DNA of 64,000 bases from Lineus longissimus (taxonomy: Eukaryota > Nemertea > Pilidiophora > Heteronemertea > Lineidae), in contig NC_088310.1 in assembly GCF_910592395.1 (NCBI RefSeq), forward strand, positions 16,373,501-16,437,500, given 5' to 3'. The notes below the pieces were generated by a model. The model was not told the origin of the DNA, made no database searches, and saw nothing but the letters and a program-made list of their open reading frames with translations. The position numbers were made by a program, and so were the translations under genes. How positions within the stretch are numbered: the stretch's first letter is position 1; every line of letters begins with the position of its first letter. This document shows positions 9,900-20,560 of this stretch, piece after piece.

Positions 9900-10760
9900 T
9901 TTTGCATCCTGGGTGCTTGTAGTTCCAAATATCTAGGTATTTCTTTTCTCTTGTAGCGAGAGAAACAAGAAATACATACATGTTGTCCAAGTTTTATGCT
10001 GACATTGTCACGAGTTTTAATTGTCACCTGCAACACTATTTAACTTAGGGAAAAAATAATAGGGCATAAGATAACAAACACAGTGGTGAAAACCGCATAA
10101 ATTGGTTATGCCCTTCTTCATCACAGCAGGGTCATGTTGGGTTCACCTAGTCCCATTTTAGGGGTACTTTATTTCCGAACTACAAAAATATACGTTTCTT
10201 TTTCATGGTGGGAAGAAATTGGTATCCAAGTCAAGTTATCCCGCTAGTTCGGGGGGGGGGGCATCTCACAGATGAGCTGCTTGCTACTGCTGTCACTCGT
10301 CCTAGAAAAGCCAATGCGTTTTGTTGGCAAAATCAATCGCTAGTTGTGGTCATCTCCTTTGATAGACCACACTCATTCATTGCTAATGCATGTCCTGACT
10401 GTAAAATGGAAAGCAATCCTTCGCTGAAAGGCTAACTTTAATAAATTGAACTCAACTCAACTTGAGATCGACACTACCAAAATCTCTGCGTTTAGGCCTA
10501 CTATATACAGGCGTGATTTGGCAAAAGTTTGCTTTTAAAGCATGCTTCACTTCAATATGTTTACAATTTGATTTAGATTACCGCTCATTTAAAAAGACAC
10601 AAGGATTTTTGTGCCAAGGTTATATAATATGTAGCATTTATTCAACTGTGAAAATGTCATGCCTACTAGTATACTCTACACTCACCGATCAAGACCGTTA
10701 CTGGACATGCAAGCCAAGCCCCCTTAGACATTATGCGCATTGTCGTTGGATGTCATTCAA
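9900..10760. other. no gene seen
   Basis: Unique-looking AT-rich sequence between U0 and the U00 fragment. It has a G11 run at 10251-10261 and a weak hairpin around 10060-10120 (GGGCATAA with TTATGCCC). The open frames are short and lack family features. Confidence 0.45.
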
Positions 10761-10761
10761 C

Positions 10762-10923
10762 AGCAGTCGGCAAACATGTCCGCCACAATGCCCTCGAGTA
10801 TTAATAGTTTTGCAACTTAGCATCAAAAAGCAAGCAATTGCGTAATGACACCTCAACCGCATGTTTTTATCAGCAAAACTTGGCTGAGTTATTTCTCGAT
10901 CATGTGTAACCTTCTTGTAAAAC
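10762..10923 (-). pseudogene. truncated PAN exon of unit U00
   Basis: The minus-strand reading SFADKNMRLRCHYAIACFLM followed by LSCKTINTRG and GGHVCRL matches the PAN exon of the other units, from the same acceptor position (10923) for about 160 bp. Similarity then stops near 10762, inside the exon. The donor and the rest of the unit are missing on that side, so this is a broken copy. Its upstream flank resumes at 15791 after the nested transposon insertions. Confidence 0.7.
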
Positions 10924-10967
10924 CTACTTTGGGTTGGGACCATTGACGATAAACAAACTTAGTCACA

Positions 10968-11483
10968 ACGGGAGATTTCAACATTCATGTCGATAAGAAG
11001 CATAACGCCCCTGTGATTAAATTTCACCAGCTTTTGCAGACATTCGGTCTCATTCAAAGTGTCGCTGAGCCTACTCGCATTAAAGGCCACACTCTCGATC
11101 TTATGGTGTCCAAAGACAACTGTGAACTTGTCTCCGACATAGTTGTCGACCCGTCGCTGCCCCAAAATCACTTCGCAGTGTTTTGTTCGCTAGGAGTTAC
11201 CAAACCTGTGGCTTCCGGAAGAAAAACGATCAGCTATAGAAAGTATAAGGACGTCGACATTGATGTGTTTTGTACTGACATCGAAGACTCCGATCTCGTG
11301 CAGCAACCCAGCGGTGACGTGGACGCACTCGTTGAACAATATAATTGTTGTCTGAGAGTCATCCTTGATAAGCATGCTCCCTTGATCAATCGATCCGTGT
11401 CTGACCGACAAAAACCATCATGGCAGACTGATGAAATCAAACATGAGCGTCGCATTCGGCATCGGCTAAAGCGGAAGTGGTAA
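10968..11483 (+). pseudogene. non-LTR endonuclease (APE-type), C-terminal half
   Basis: The frame contains GDFNIHVD, the HTLDLMVS segment and PLPQNHFAVFC-type sequence (here LPQNHFAVF), which correspond to the catalytic GDFN and SDHxxV blocks of apurinic-like endonucleases in CR1/L2/Jockey non-LTR elements. Here the usual SDH reads QNH, so one key residue is lost. It ends in KPSWQTDEIKHERRIRH and a stop at 11481-11483. The family-typical linker (INEQLYRPQSC) follows directly, so the stop is a nonsense change, not the original end. The first half of the endonuclease is missing. Confidence 0.7.
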
Positions 11484-11495
11484 AAGGATCGGTCC

Positions 11496-11783
11496 GTGAT
11501 CAACGAGCAATTGTATCGTCCACAGAGTTGCCTTGTGTCAAGAAAGATCCAATACTCTAAGTTGGTAAAACATCTGGATTGCCCTCGTTCCACGCGTTCG
11601 ATGGACGAAGATTCCCCGAAATTGGCCGCAAAACGAACAAAGATACGCTACGGGGATCGCAGATTTTCGGTGTCCGCGGCACAGTTGTGGAATAAGTTAC
11701 CCACGGAACTCGCTACGATTGAAAATCCGGACACATTTAAGAAGCGCTTTAAGTGTTGGTTATTCGAGAGACATTATCAGTGA
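11496..11783 (+). pseudogene. non-LTR ORF2 C-terminal end joined to the linker
   Basis: This 95-residue frame starts in the linker that normally precedes the reverse transcriptase and, after LVKHLDCPRS, continues as the extreme C terminus of ORF2 (RYGDRRFSVSAAQLWNKLP, then FKKRFKCWLFERHY and stop). The whole reverse transcriptase is absent, so an internal deletion of roughly 1.5-2 kb is inferred from the usual length of such proteins. A similar C-terminal block is nested in the BEL LTR at 36270. Confidence 0.7.
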
Positions 11784-11939
11784 CAATTAGTGAAGAATTA
11801 ACAAATAGCGCTTAAACAGCAATGCGCACTGAGCAGCGCTTTATAAATAATAGACATTATTATTACACTAGAATCCCAGATATAAGGTCTGGTGGGTTTG
11901 ACCAGGCCTCAATAATAGCTCCTCCCACTAATAATACTC

Positions 11940-13060
11940 TTATTAGTGCTATTGCTAAAGGGTGGATAAGTTGACAACATGAAGGGGCTGAACAAAGCCG
12001 TTGACCAATAGGCAGCAGCAATGAAGTGCTGCGATCACCTGGTCACAGTCTTGAATTCTACATGTCAACTGGCCCACAGGCTTTTTTCATTCACGCGCTG
12101 TCATATTGCCCAAATTGCAGAATAAAAGGGAGCTGCTGTCTTTGAATAGCGCTGCCCGTACTGGTAAACACTTTTGTGATCGGTAATGAGTTGTCTTAGA
12201 TCGTTGGACGTAATAGGCCTAATGCATTACAGTACAACCGTGACCACAATGTTGATGAATCGTGGTAGTCAAGTGGATTTTAATTCTCTGATGTTGTCAG
12301 AGACATATAGGGACAATAAAACCAAGGCAAACATTTCACTGCACCCTGAAAGTTTACTTGGTGGTCATGATGACTTGAGGGACTCGCCAGTAACTTTCTC
12401 CTGCCACATTCCTGTTAGAGTCCCTTTCTCCTAGAACAAGTGCTTAGCTGCTGAGTGAGTGTGTCAATCCACATCCGCTGCGACTTCCACTAGGTTCCAC
12501 TTCCACTAGCTTCCACATCTTAAGGGCTGCACATCCATAAACAGGGAGTGTATTAGTTAGTTTTTTTGGAGGGGGATTTGCCATCCCCACCCCCTCTAAC
12601 TACGCCCCTCTGAACAGACTTAGAGTGATCCATTGCACCAAGGGGAAGGGTAGGGAAAGATCCATTGCCGGCTACGCATGTCTCAGTCTCATCAAGTGAC
12701 TGTAAGGGGTCTCCTCAAACTTTGATCTTGTGTAAGAACTGATAAGATGCAAATGAATGGAACTTTACAACTATGAGCTGAATTTCCTGTTGGTAAAGGT
12801 TGTACCTCCCAAGCAAAGATAGCCTATGTTACTGGGAGGTTGAGTGGAGGGATTGCTCCATCCGAGGTGGGTGCTCATGGGGGGGGGGGGGGGGGGGGCA
12901 TTACCAACACAAATGCTTCAGCTCCTAGTTCACACTTCTTCTGGTGCCAGTTTCTTTTCTTCACAGTTACCTGTATCATACTTTATGCGATAAAAGTTTC
13001 TAAACTTAACCCCTTCCAGGGAGAGGATGTGAAGTGAAGGTAAAGTTTTTAACACCCTAG
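11940..13060. other. non-coding left part of the pogo element
   Basis: No open frame with recognisable features. It includes a G20 run at 12879-12898 and plain AT-rich sequence. Confidence 0.5.
12879..12898. repeat. homopolymer G20
   Basis: Twenty consecutive G inside the pogo element, the longest mononucleotide run of G or C in the window. Confidence 0.9.
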
Positions 13061-13188
13061 ACATTGGGTGATATGAATAAAGACTAGCAAATGCTTTTAT
13101 CTAAATCTCCATGTACATTTACACTAGGCCTTCCTGTACAAAACCGGAGTAAAAGCATTTGCTAGTCTTTATTCATATCACCCATTGT
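13061..13188. mobile_element. 128-bp hairpin/MITE nested in the pogo element
   Basis: Arms 13061-13099 and 13150-13188 are 39 bp and differ at one position, starting ACATTGGGTGATATGAATAA. The loop is about 50 bp. Nothing inside is coding. It may be a small MITE, since the arms stop sharply at CTAG and CTGT, or a structural part of the transposon. Confidence 0.65.
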
Positions 13189-13745
13189 CTGTAAACCAAT
13201 AACAGAGTGCAATTGGATTACAACGCTAAATAATTAGAAATAAGATTTGAAATAAAAGTATAAGTTCATCTATAAAGGTTCTAAGTCTTACAGACCAGAT
13301 ACATGTACATTAAAACAATTTGTAAGAGACATGTCATTTCACCTTTGATTGTTACATGACTGCCTTAATGCAGCATAAATCAACTCTTGAGTTAAATGGC
13401 ACTCAATAACAATAGGCTTCAGCAGCATGAATTAGCCGAGGTACATTTAGATGCACTCTGAAACGTCTAGTTATACTGTACATTTATGTGCATAAACCTT
13501 AAAGTTATACAGTCAGCATTTAGCAATATCTAGCATCTTGACTTTCAAGAAACAACTCTTAAAATCCTTGAGGCAGCCTAACCAAGTAGAAAGCGGTTAA
13601 TCGTCAATGCTCCACTAACATTCTCGTCTTCCATAAATCTTAAAACATCCATGGCTATCCCTGTCATGTACATAAACATGTTGAATAGAAAATGGTTCAA
13701 ATTGACAACGCCCCACTGTGCCCTGTCTTTCTTAAACAAAAACAA

Positions 13746-13893
13746 TAGTTGCGCTCTTAAAATCCCAAGCTACTGTAGTCAAACAGAAGTGAGTAATCCT
13801 CAAGACTCCACTGAAACACTAGTTGCGGCGCCCTTAAAATCCTTAAAGCTACTGCAGTCAAACAGAAGCGCGTAATCCTCATGGTTTCAATAG
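13746..13893. repeat. two imperfect ~75-bp direct repeats
   Basis: AGTTGCGCTCTTAAAATCC at 13746 and AGTTGCGGCGCCCTTAAAATCC at 13822 each continue with CTACTG(T/C)AGTCAAACAGAAG and GTAATCCTCA. They lie just downstream of the transposase stop and may be subterminal transposase-binding repeats, which is inference. Confidence 0.5.
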
Positions 13894-13911
13894 GAACGTT
13901 CACATGATCAG

Positions 13912-15292
13912 TTACTCATCGTTACCATTCTCATCACTGTCACTGTGGGCTGGCATGTCCACAAACAACACTGCATCACCATCATTGTTATTCTCATCAG
14001 CGTCGTGGTGATCAGCGTCCACTGGCTCTGCTTCCTCTGCTGCTCCGTCGCGATCCAACAGGACCTCAAATCGACGGCGTGGTCGATCCGGTGAAACATC
14101 AGTCCAAGCGTTGCTGATGATCGCTACTACATCTCGTAGTCTGATAGGATCGCATTGGCCATCCATGCCCGTCCTCTCCTTTTTCCACCTTTTCCAATGC
14201 CTTCTAATCTTTGACTTGAAGGAGTACATGACGGCGATATCCAAAGGCTGAGCCAGTGACGTGCAGCCTGCAGGGACGAATTGCAGGATACCCCCAAGGT
14301 TTGTTACTACCATACCGAAGTCCTCTGACCGATGCACCCGGTATCTGTCGACAAGAAGTACAAAGTTCTCATTCCGTCTATTCTCTTCAACGTGTGGTTC
14401 AAAGATTTCTGTCATCCAGTGCAGAGCAGTTTCAAGGCGCATCCATCCAGTTTGAGATGAGGTAACAACAACATTATCTGGAAGGTCCATTGCTTCTAGC
14501 TCTGCCAGCTGTCCGACAAACCCTCTGCGAGGAAATGTTATGTGGGCCTTGAGCTTGTCTCCCGCTCTCGAGATGCATAACGTGACTGTACATCCTAATT
14601 TGACGTGTGTTTTCGAAGTACGTACATCAATGTTCATTTCACCACGCGTGCTACAGATGTAGAGGCAAGGACAATCAAACAATCCAAAAGTCTGGTCCAT
14701 ATTGAATAGCTCCTCTGGCCTTAGGTGATATACAACAACAAGAGCGTTTAATTCATCTCGTAGAACGGTGATGCGAGCTTGAGCATCGGCTGGGATAAGC
14801 GTGCTGTTTTTATTCTTCTTACGAAAGGAAATCCTTTTCCTCTCCTTGAAGCGATCACACCATCCCACCGACGCTTGAAAGCGCACGTGTTCTGGTCTTG
14901 TCTGGATGAGACGGTCCCTTTCTTCCTGTGGCAGATCATCCCACCATTCGTTAAAGAGATGGGTGGCTTTCTCCTGTATCTCTAAACATGAAACTGTTAG
15001 TCCTTTGGCCCTTTCGGCAAGAAACCACCCGTGTAGCATGTGTTCAATTTCGGGCCAGTAACCATCATGATCATCCCGTAGTCTGCGGCGAGCTTTCTTG
15101 TGGTCCGTTGCAGCTTCGTTGCGGTTCCCACTTTCGGAATGTATCGAATGGTATCCGGTAGTGTTCGGCATATTCACGAGCAGTCTGCACCGTTCCAGCA
15201 GCCAGGACATTTTCGAAGTCAGTTAGATGTTGACGTTTTTCTTTAACTGTATAGCTTCGGCGGCGGGCAGGTAACCCACCTTCCGCCATCAT
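13912..15292 (-). pseudogene. pogo/Tigger-type transposase, one frameshift
   Basis: Transposase of the DDE/D superfamily that cuts and pastes the surrounding element at TA. The N-terminal frame (15292-15071) carries a pipsqueak-like helix-turn-helix, AGTVQTAREYAEHYRIP. The main frame (15210-13912, 432 residues) has the CENP-B-type second HTH around WCDRFKERKRISFRKKNK. Its catalytic core shows FNMDQT (first D), VLLVDRYRVHRS (second D) and TSLAQPLDIAVMYSFKSK (third D), followed by an acidic tail. The two frames join near 15123-15130 (TTCCGAAAGTGG) through one inserted or lost base. All three acidic residues are present, so the copy looks recently active but broken by a single frameshift. An intron is a less likely explanation because no GT/AG pair fits. 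Confidence 0.8.
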
Positions 15293-15790
15293 TGAGTCTT
15301 CGATTTGTACTGATCTGTACGTCTCCTTCCATGTAGATGTTGTTTTAAGCCCTTCCGAACTAAACGTTTTTTACCAATGAAATGGAAGCATTAATTTTAC
15401 CAAAGCATGTTGCTTTAAAGTCAACGCAAAGCAATAAATCAAAGAATGAGGAATCAAACTCCTAACAATGAGGCAGCCACCACGGTGTATGCCTGATCTA
15501 TAATTGGTCCAAGAAAGATGAGTAGCTATTGATCAAGCATTGTATAGTGATCACCACCTATTGCCTAATCAATAGGATACTGTAGCCTGAAGAGCGTGTC
15601 AATCATTCATGAAGTAAAACTGGTCATTGACATTTCCAAATTTTGACAAGGCATTCAACTTGGCTACCCATGGTGAATTAGTGTAGTACATGTATTATCA
15701 TTTGAATGGCATTTCTGGGAGGAGCTATGACTTAGGCCAGGCCATGCCTACCAGACCTTATATCTGGGATTCTAGTGTATTATCATATTG

Positions 15791-16049
15791 TCAGTTATTG
15801 CCGTAAATGTACAAGACCACTATATCAAACACAAGACATGATCATGACCACTGGGCGCAACATATTGACCTAATTCATCCGAAGATCTGATTGGCTCTTT
15901 CAAACAACATTTCAACATGAGAGAGCATCATAACTATTTCTGTGGAGCCGAAATGGTGCCGATATTTTACATATAATACAATCTTAAAACAAGCATTTTT
16001 GCTATTCCTTGTACTAGAATTAATATAAAATACACCGTGGCAACATCTT
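15791..16049 (-). repeat. remaining flank of unit U00
   Basis: Reverse complement of the sequence upstream of the PAN exon in U1 (about 18880-19140) and U2 (about 30830-31085), including ACTATTTCTGTGGAGCCGAA. It continues U00 directly after the nested insertion ends at 15790. Confidence 0.7.
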
Positions 16050-16600
16050 GGCCGTTTGAGTGTGACTATGGCACGTTTCTTAACCGCTAAAGCTATGAAC
16101 TTGAAATTTAGTGCACATGACTCCCTACGTCATATAACCGCTGATCTGATTCTCGACTTGGCCTCCAGGTGACCAAAACTAAAAAAGGGAAAAAGTGCAA
16201 TATCTCGCTTGTTAGTGACTTGTTTTTGATGATATTTTCATGGTAGGTACTCCTAGCATCAAATAGACTACGGGTTTTCGATTTGACCTAATTTTTAAGG
16301 TCACAGAGGTCAAATAGTGTAAATTGGCCGTTTGAGCATAACTTTGGCACGTTTCTTAACCGCTAAAGCTATGAACTTGAAATTTGGTACACATGAATCC
16401 CTATGTCATGTCACCTCTGACATCGAATTTCGGTCCGATCTAATTCTTGACTTGGCCACCAGGAGGCCAAAACTAAAAAAGGTAAAAAGTACATTATCTC
16501 GCTTATTAGTGACTTGTTTTCGATGATAGTTTTATGGTAGGTACTCCAAGCAACGATACATCACATGTCATACCGACTTTGGTTTGACCATGTTTCTTAA
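16050..16600 (+). repeat. two direct copies of a 276-bp unit
   Basis: GGCCGTTTGAG at 16050 and 16326 starts two units, each with CACGTTTCTTAACCGCTAAA, CTATGAACTTGAAATTT, CTCGACTTGGCC or CTTGACTTGGCC, and ATCTCGCTT, and each with GATGAT...ATGGTAGGTACTCC. No coding function is seen. The repeat family is not one I recognise. Confidence 0.7.
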
Positions 16601-17040
16601 CCAGGATGAATTCCTAACCACCAAATATCAATACGGTGAGCACAATGGCCCTTGTGGTGTAGCCCATTATATAGCCTCGATCCGCTACGCTGTACATCGA
16701 GCCAATATGCGACCTCGAAAAAAGCCAGGAATTCCAGCCCAAACAACTCTAAGCTTACTAAGCAAGCGATAGCGGAAGTGAAACAGACGAATTTTTCGCG
16801 ATTTTTCTGAATGTTTTTAAAACTTTCTAAATGCAATTTCAGAGTGAAATAAAGCCAAATCTGAACAATTATTGTTTGCTTTACGAGATTATCTTACTTA
16901 TCTGGAAGGGTAAAGGATATTTGGCATCATTTGACACGATTTTGGTCTGAATCACGGAGTGTTGAATAATAAATGTACAGAAAACTGCAGTGATTGGCTG
17001 TGTATATGTAGTATAGGTTACACCACATGATCAGGAAGTA
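16601..17040. other. no gene seen
   Basis: AT-rich sequence between the 276-bp repeats and the left edge of the U1 material. Only short open frames without features. Confidence 0.45.
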
Positions 17041-17049
17041 CAGGACCAG

Positions 17050-17283
17050 ATTCCATAAAGCACGGTGTACTTTCGACTCCGGCGGCTGCTCGACCTTCCA
17101 TTTATGAGGCGGAGGCCTGGGTCACAGGGCCATCGGGATCGGTATATGAGCACTTGCGGTTGCGCCGACATCACACCACAGACATTTCAGGTCTGTCACT
17201 CAGCCGGTTCTGAGGTTGTAGGGCGGAATGCGAAAAACAAAGATGGCAGTCTGGTGGCCATGTTCGATTTTGGGTCGGTCCAA
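17050..17283. repeat. one ~160-bp unit next to one inverted ~146-bp unit
   Basis: Positions 17050-17180 match the intron-1 repeat (ACTTTCGACTCC, CATTTATGAGGCGGA, CATCGGGATCGGTAT). Positions 17183-17283 are a single reverse-oriented unit of the array found at 23.3-24.8 kb (CAGACCTG/GTTATGGGGCGG-type blocks and AAAGATGGC). The two families are otherwise kilobases apart, so this is a rearrangement junction. Confidence 0.65.
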
Positions 17284-17284
17284 A

Positions 17285-17739
17285 TGAAATTAACATATAT
17301 ATATATTATAATAGAATTCATTGCCTTCACAACTGGATGCCCTGGCTACAGCTTATGCAGACTGAATTTTCGTTACTGCGCATGTGCAACCGGAACGCAC
17401 GTTCCAATTGTCGGCAAAATATGATTTACGTTCAAGTTGAAAAAGCCAAAGTCCATAATTAGTAGACATTTTTAGTCAGGCTGCTCTGGGAAAGGCAGTT
17501 TAGATTTCTGCTTCAAATATCTGATGGATGGTCGTGGCATTTATTGCCGCTTTCGAATTTGTTTATGGATGTGTACTTTACCGAGATGTTATCCGTTATC
17601 TGTTTTTCGGAAGGACATTGTCTCTCAACAATCCTACATTTATTCGCATCCACACTCGATCGATCGTAAAGGAAACTAATCGATCATGTTTCTGTTGATC
17701 AATAAAGCGATGCGTAGCCTCGTTGCCTGAACAAGGGAG
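17285..17739. other. U1 left edge: deletion junctions, no gene seen
   Basis: A short match to 28080-28110 is joined at GGATGCCCTGG to sequence matching 60130-60360 in U3. Near 17595 this joins to sequence matching 61035. The interval that holds exon 1 in U2 and U3 is therefore deleted here. Confidence 0.6.
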
Positions 17740-18190
17740 AATGCTTTGGTTGTACAGTGCCACAAGCACGGTGTACCTTCGACGACCTTCCATTTATGAA
17801 CCGGACGCCAGAGCCACTTGGCATCGGGCATCTCTGTTATGTGAGCAATTGCGGTAGCGTCGACGCCGCATAAGTGACACCACATGATCAGGAAGTACAG
17901 GACCACATTTCATAAAGATCAGTGTACTTTCGACTCCGGTGACTGCTTGACATTCCATTTATGAGGCGGACACCTGGGTCACAGGGCCATCGGGATGATC
18001 GGTGTGGGAGCTCTTGCGTCTACGTCGACGGCACAAAGGTGACTCCTCAAGAAGTACAGCGCCAAATTTCATAAAGCACGATGTACTTTCGACTCCTGCG
18101 ACTGTTCGACCTTCCATTTATGAGGCGGACCCCTGGGCCACTGGGCCATCAGGATCGGTGTGGGAGCTCTTGTGGTTACGTCGACGGCAT
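17740..18190 (+). repeat. ~160-bp tandem array in U1 intron 1
   Basis: About three units with ATTTATGAGGCGGAC at 17957 and 18117 (160 bp apart) plus a diverged first unit (TTATGAACCGGACGCC near 17793). Parts are open in one frame with a 53-residue periodicity, as in U0. Confidence 0.7.
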
Positions 18191-19164
18191 TTAGGCTCAA
18201 AGTGTCATGCTAATGCCTTTTCTCACAGACTTTCGAATTGAGAATTTGATTCCGACCGCCTTCCTGGCTCTCATGAGTTTGGAGAAAAAACTACAACATG
18301 TTCGTTATGATACCGGATGCGCCAAAAAAAGAAAACACATATTTTTTCCAATATTTTAAAAGAAACTGGGCAGTGGCGCCTTTTAAACCATCGATTGCAC
18401 CAGCCAACAAAGGACTTCGTCGAGTTAATTGTCAATTTCAGGCAGCCTGTAACCGGTATAGTAATTTGAATTACCACGCTTTTTCAAGATAATTCAAGGG
18501 GTGGCAGGATCGAAGATACGTACGTAGATGGCAAAAGAAAAGTAGAAAGGGATGAAATATTAACTTGTAAGTGGCATCTCGTGCAAAGGTTCAACTTCTG
18601 GAGAGTTTGCGGTCACTGCAGCGAGCATGTTTCGATTCAGCGTGTGTGTTCGTATGGCGGTCTCCCATTCAGTTTAGGCAATGTTCGCTTGTCCTAATTT
18701 ATGCTCGGAAATACTCGGGTCAACTTTTCGGCTGAACGATCGTGGCAAATATGTTGCTTGCAGATAGGTATTTGCCAGAGCAGTCGATTGGCTGAAACGG
18801 GCCACTTGATGTATTGTAAAGTGGTTTCCCACTGTTTGTTTCCAGCTTTACTGAAGACCCAAATTAACAAATTCTGATAAAAGTATCCAAAATGTTGCCA
18901 ATGTGTGTTTGCTATAACATTGTATTATCTGTAAAAAATCGGCACTATTTCGGCTCCACAGAAATAGTTCTGATGCTCTCTCATGTTGAAATGTTGTGGT
19001 TTTAATGAGCCAATCACACCTTGCATTGAATTAGGTCAAGATGCTGGATGAATTAATGCAATTTTATTAATACTGCGCCCACTGGTCATGATGATGCCTT
19101 GTGTTTGATATAGTGGTCTTGTACATTTACGGCAATAACTGACAATGGTCCCAACCCAAAGCAG
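18191..19164. other. conserved intron-1 segment of U1, no gene seen
   Basis: This segment is shared with U2 (30135-31107) and U3 (61636-62602), and inverted in U0. It ends in a branch-point-like ACTGAC and the weak acceptor AAAGCAG. No coding frame is conserved among the copies. Confidence 0.5.
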
Positions 19165-19399
19165 GTTTTACAAGAAGGTTACACGTGATCGAGAAATAAT
19201 TCAGCCAAGTTTTGCTGATAAAAACATGCGATCGAGGTGTCATTGCGCAATTGTTTGCTTTTTAATGCTGAGTTGTGAAACTATTAATACTCGAGGGCAC
19301 ACTGGCAGCCATGCTTGCCGACTGTACAGTGAGAAGGGAACATGTTTGGAGAGGGATGACGTAACGATTACTAGAGGATGGCTTATGTATCAAATAGAG
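19165..19399 (+). CDS. exon 2 of U1 PAN gene: PAN/apple-like domain
   Basis: 235-bp exon between AAAGCAG| and GAG|GTAAGG. It reads RFYKKVTRDREIIQPSFADK, then the cysteine pattern CHCAIVCFLMLSCETIN, HACRLYSEKGTC and TRGWLMYQIE. PAN/apple modules are extracellular, disulfide-bonded binding domains. The one leading base completes a codon, so the exon enters in phase 2, and it leaves in phase 0, matching exon 3 at 25191. An upstream ATG at 19145 is possible, but the family structure favours splicing. Without exon 1 in this unit, the transcript would need another first exon or is not made. Confidence 0.6.
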
Positions 19400-20560
19400 G
19401 TAAGGTTGTATCACATGGGTGCACGCGCACGAAATCCGTTACGTAGAAATTCTCGGTTACGTCGTGGTCAGTTTTTCCCTGATGACGTGTCCAGTTAACA
19501 AGACAAAACAACTATTTTGAAATGCATTTCCAAGGTGTTTGCATGAGAACAACAAACAACAAACGTGCCGTATCTCACTGGAAACGCCTGATGATTACCC
19601 TATCCGGTGTTTCATCTTGTTTAAATAAATCGTAAGCGTCGCATCGGCTCCAAGCTCTTTTCACCACCCCAAGTAGAAATATTGCCAATTGCCGAACAAT
19701 CACGGAAAAACGGAAAAATCCTACGTTTCTTCCTGGATAATACTTACTGTGACCATTCCCCCGTGAATGACAGTTGGTATAAAAACTACACGAAAATCAA
19801 AAAATATCGAGGGTCAACTTTGATATTTTGAATTTTTCACAAATCAGCGAAAAACGCATCAACTGGCACTGGACGGCATTTCATCACACGTTAGTGTGCA
19901 CAAACGTCGGCAGCAGCTATAATAGAATGAATGCAAGTTTCTTGTTTTCAGCCTATTGAGCAGCGCTCCAGGTTTCAGAAACTCCTAAAAACATGCATTT
20001 GCCAAAACAATTGCTAAATCAACACTGGCATACACTGAGGACCAAGATATCGAAAGATTTGTTAGGAGCTATTGGCGCAAAAATCCTTGTTTCTTTTTGA
20101 ATGAGTGGTACACGTAGCTTGACGTAAGTACGCCTGTATGATAACACTATACAGTGCGGAGGATGGTGTCAAGGGCAGTGTCAAATAGGCCCCGGCAACT
20201 GACACAAGGCATTGTTTCAGTTCCTGCTGAGGCCAAATCATGCATCACTGGCACCATAATCTATACATTTCTGGGTTCGTATGTATCCAGAGAGGAATTT
20301 TTTAGGTATGTCACTTAGCCAGTTTTCCATTCGTGCGTTACTTCTTGGCCTAGGTACGTCCCCTGGAATTATAATTTCGCCGTGTACCGAGTTCTCATCC
20401 CCGTGATCTGGAAGAGGTAGCTACCGCATCCTCTTCGCTGTGAGTTCGGCCTTTTCAACCAGATTCTTTGCCTGAGGCTGGCTTTTCTCAATCTTAATGA
20501 CAGCCTCCTTCCTGTTCTACTGTTCCTGCCTGAATTGGTCGCCATTTAATCTGAAAGTGC
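19400..20560. other. U1 intron 2, first part
   Basis: Conserved with U2 at 31343-32230. A short frame near 19955-20118 after TTGTTTTCAG is open in U2 but has TAA in U1, so I do not call an exon. At about 20500-20570 lies a single copy of the 59-bp unit that forms the minisatellite in U2. Confidence 0.5.

Larger units (their letters stand above)
10946..11863 (+). mobile_element. CR1/L2-like non-LTR remnant, 5'-truncated and RT-deleted
   Basis: Inserted in U00 between ATTG (10942-10945) and ATTG (15787-15790), a plausible 4-bp target duplication; the uninterrupted sequence is seen in U1 at about 19140. It begins inside an endonuclease domain, jumps to the C-terminal end of ORF2 and finishes with a TTA-rich tail that is itself interrupted by the pogo element at 11866. 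Confidence 0.7.
11866..15777 (-). mobile_element. pogo/Tigger DNA transposon, ~3.9 kb, with TA duplication
   Basis: Termini CACTAGAATCCCAGATATAA (11866) and its reverse complement ending at 15777 continue as imperfect inverted repeats for about 55 bp, to AGCTCCTCCCA on both sides. TA flanks it at 11864-11865 and 15778-15779. The single gene inside is a CENP-B/pogo-type transposase on the minus strand. The left half is non-coding and holds a hairpin insert. The element sits in the tail of the non-LTR remnant. Confidence 0.85.
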
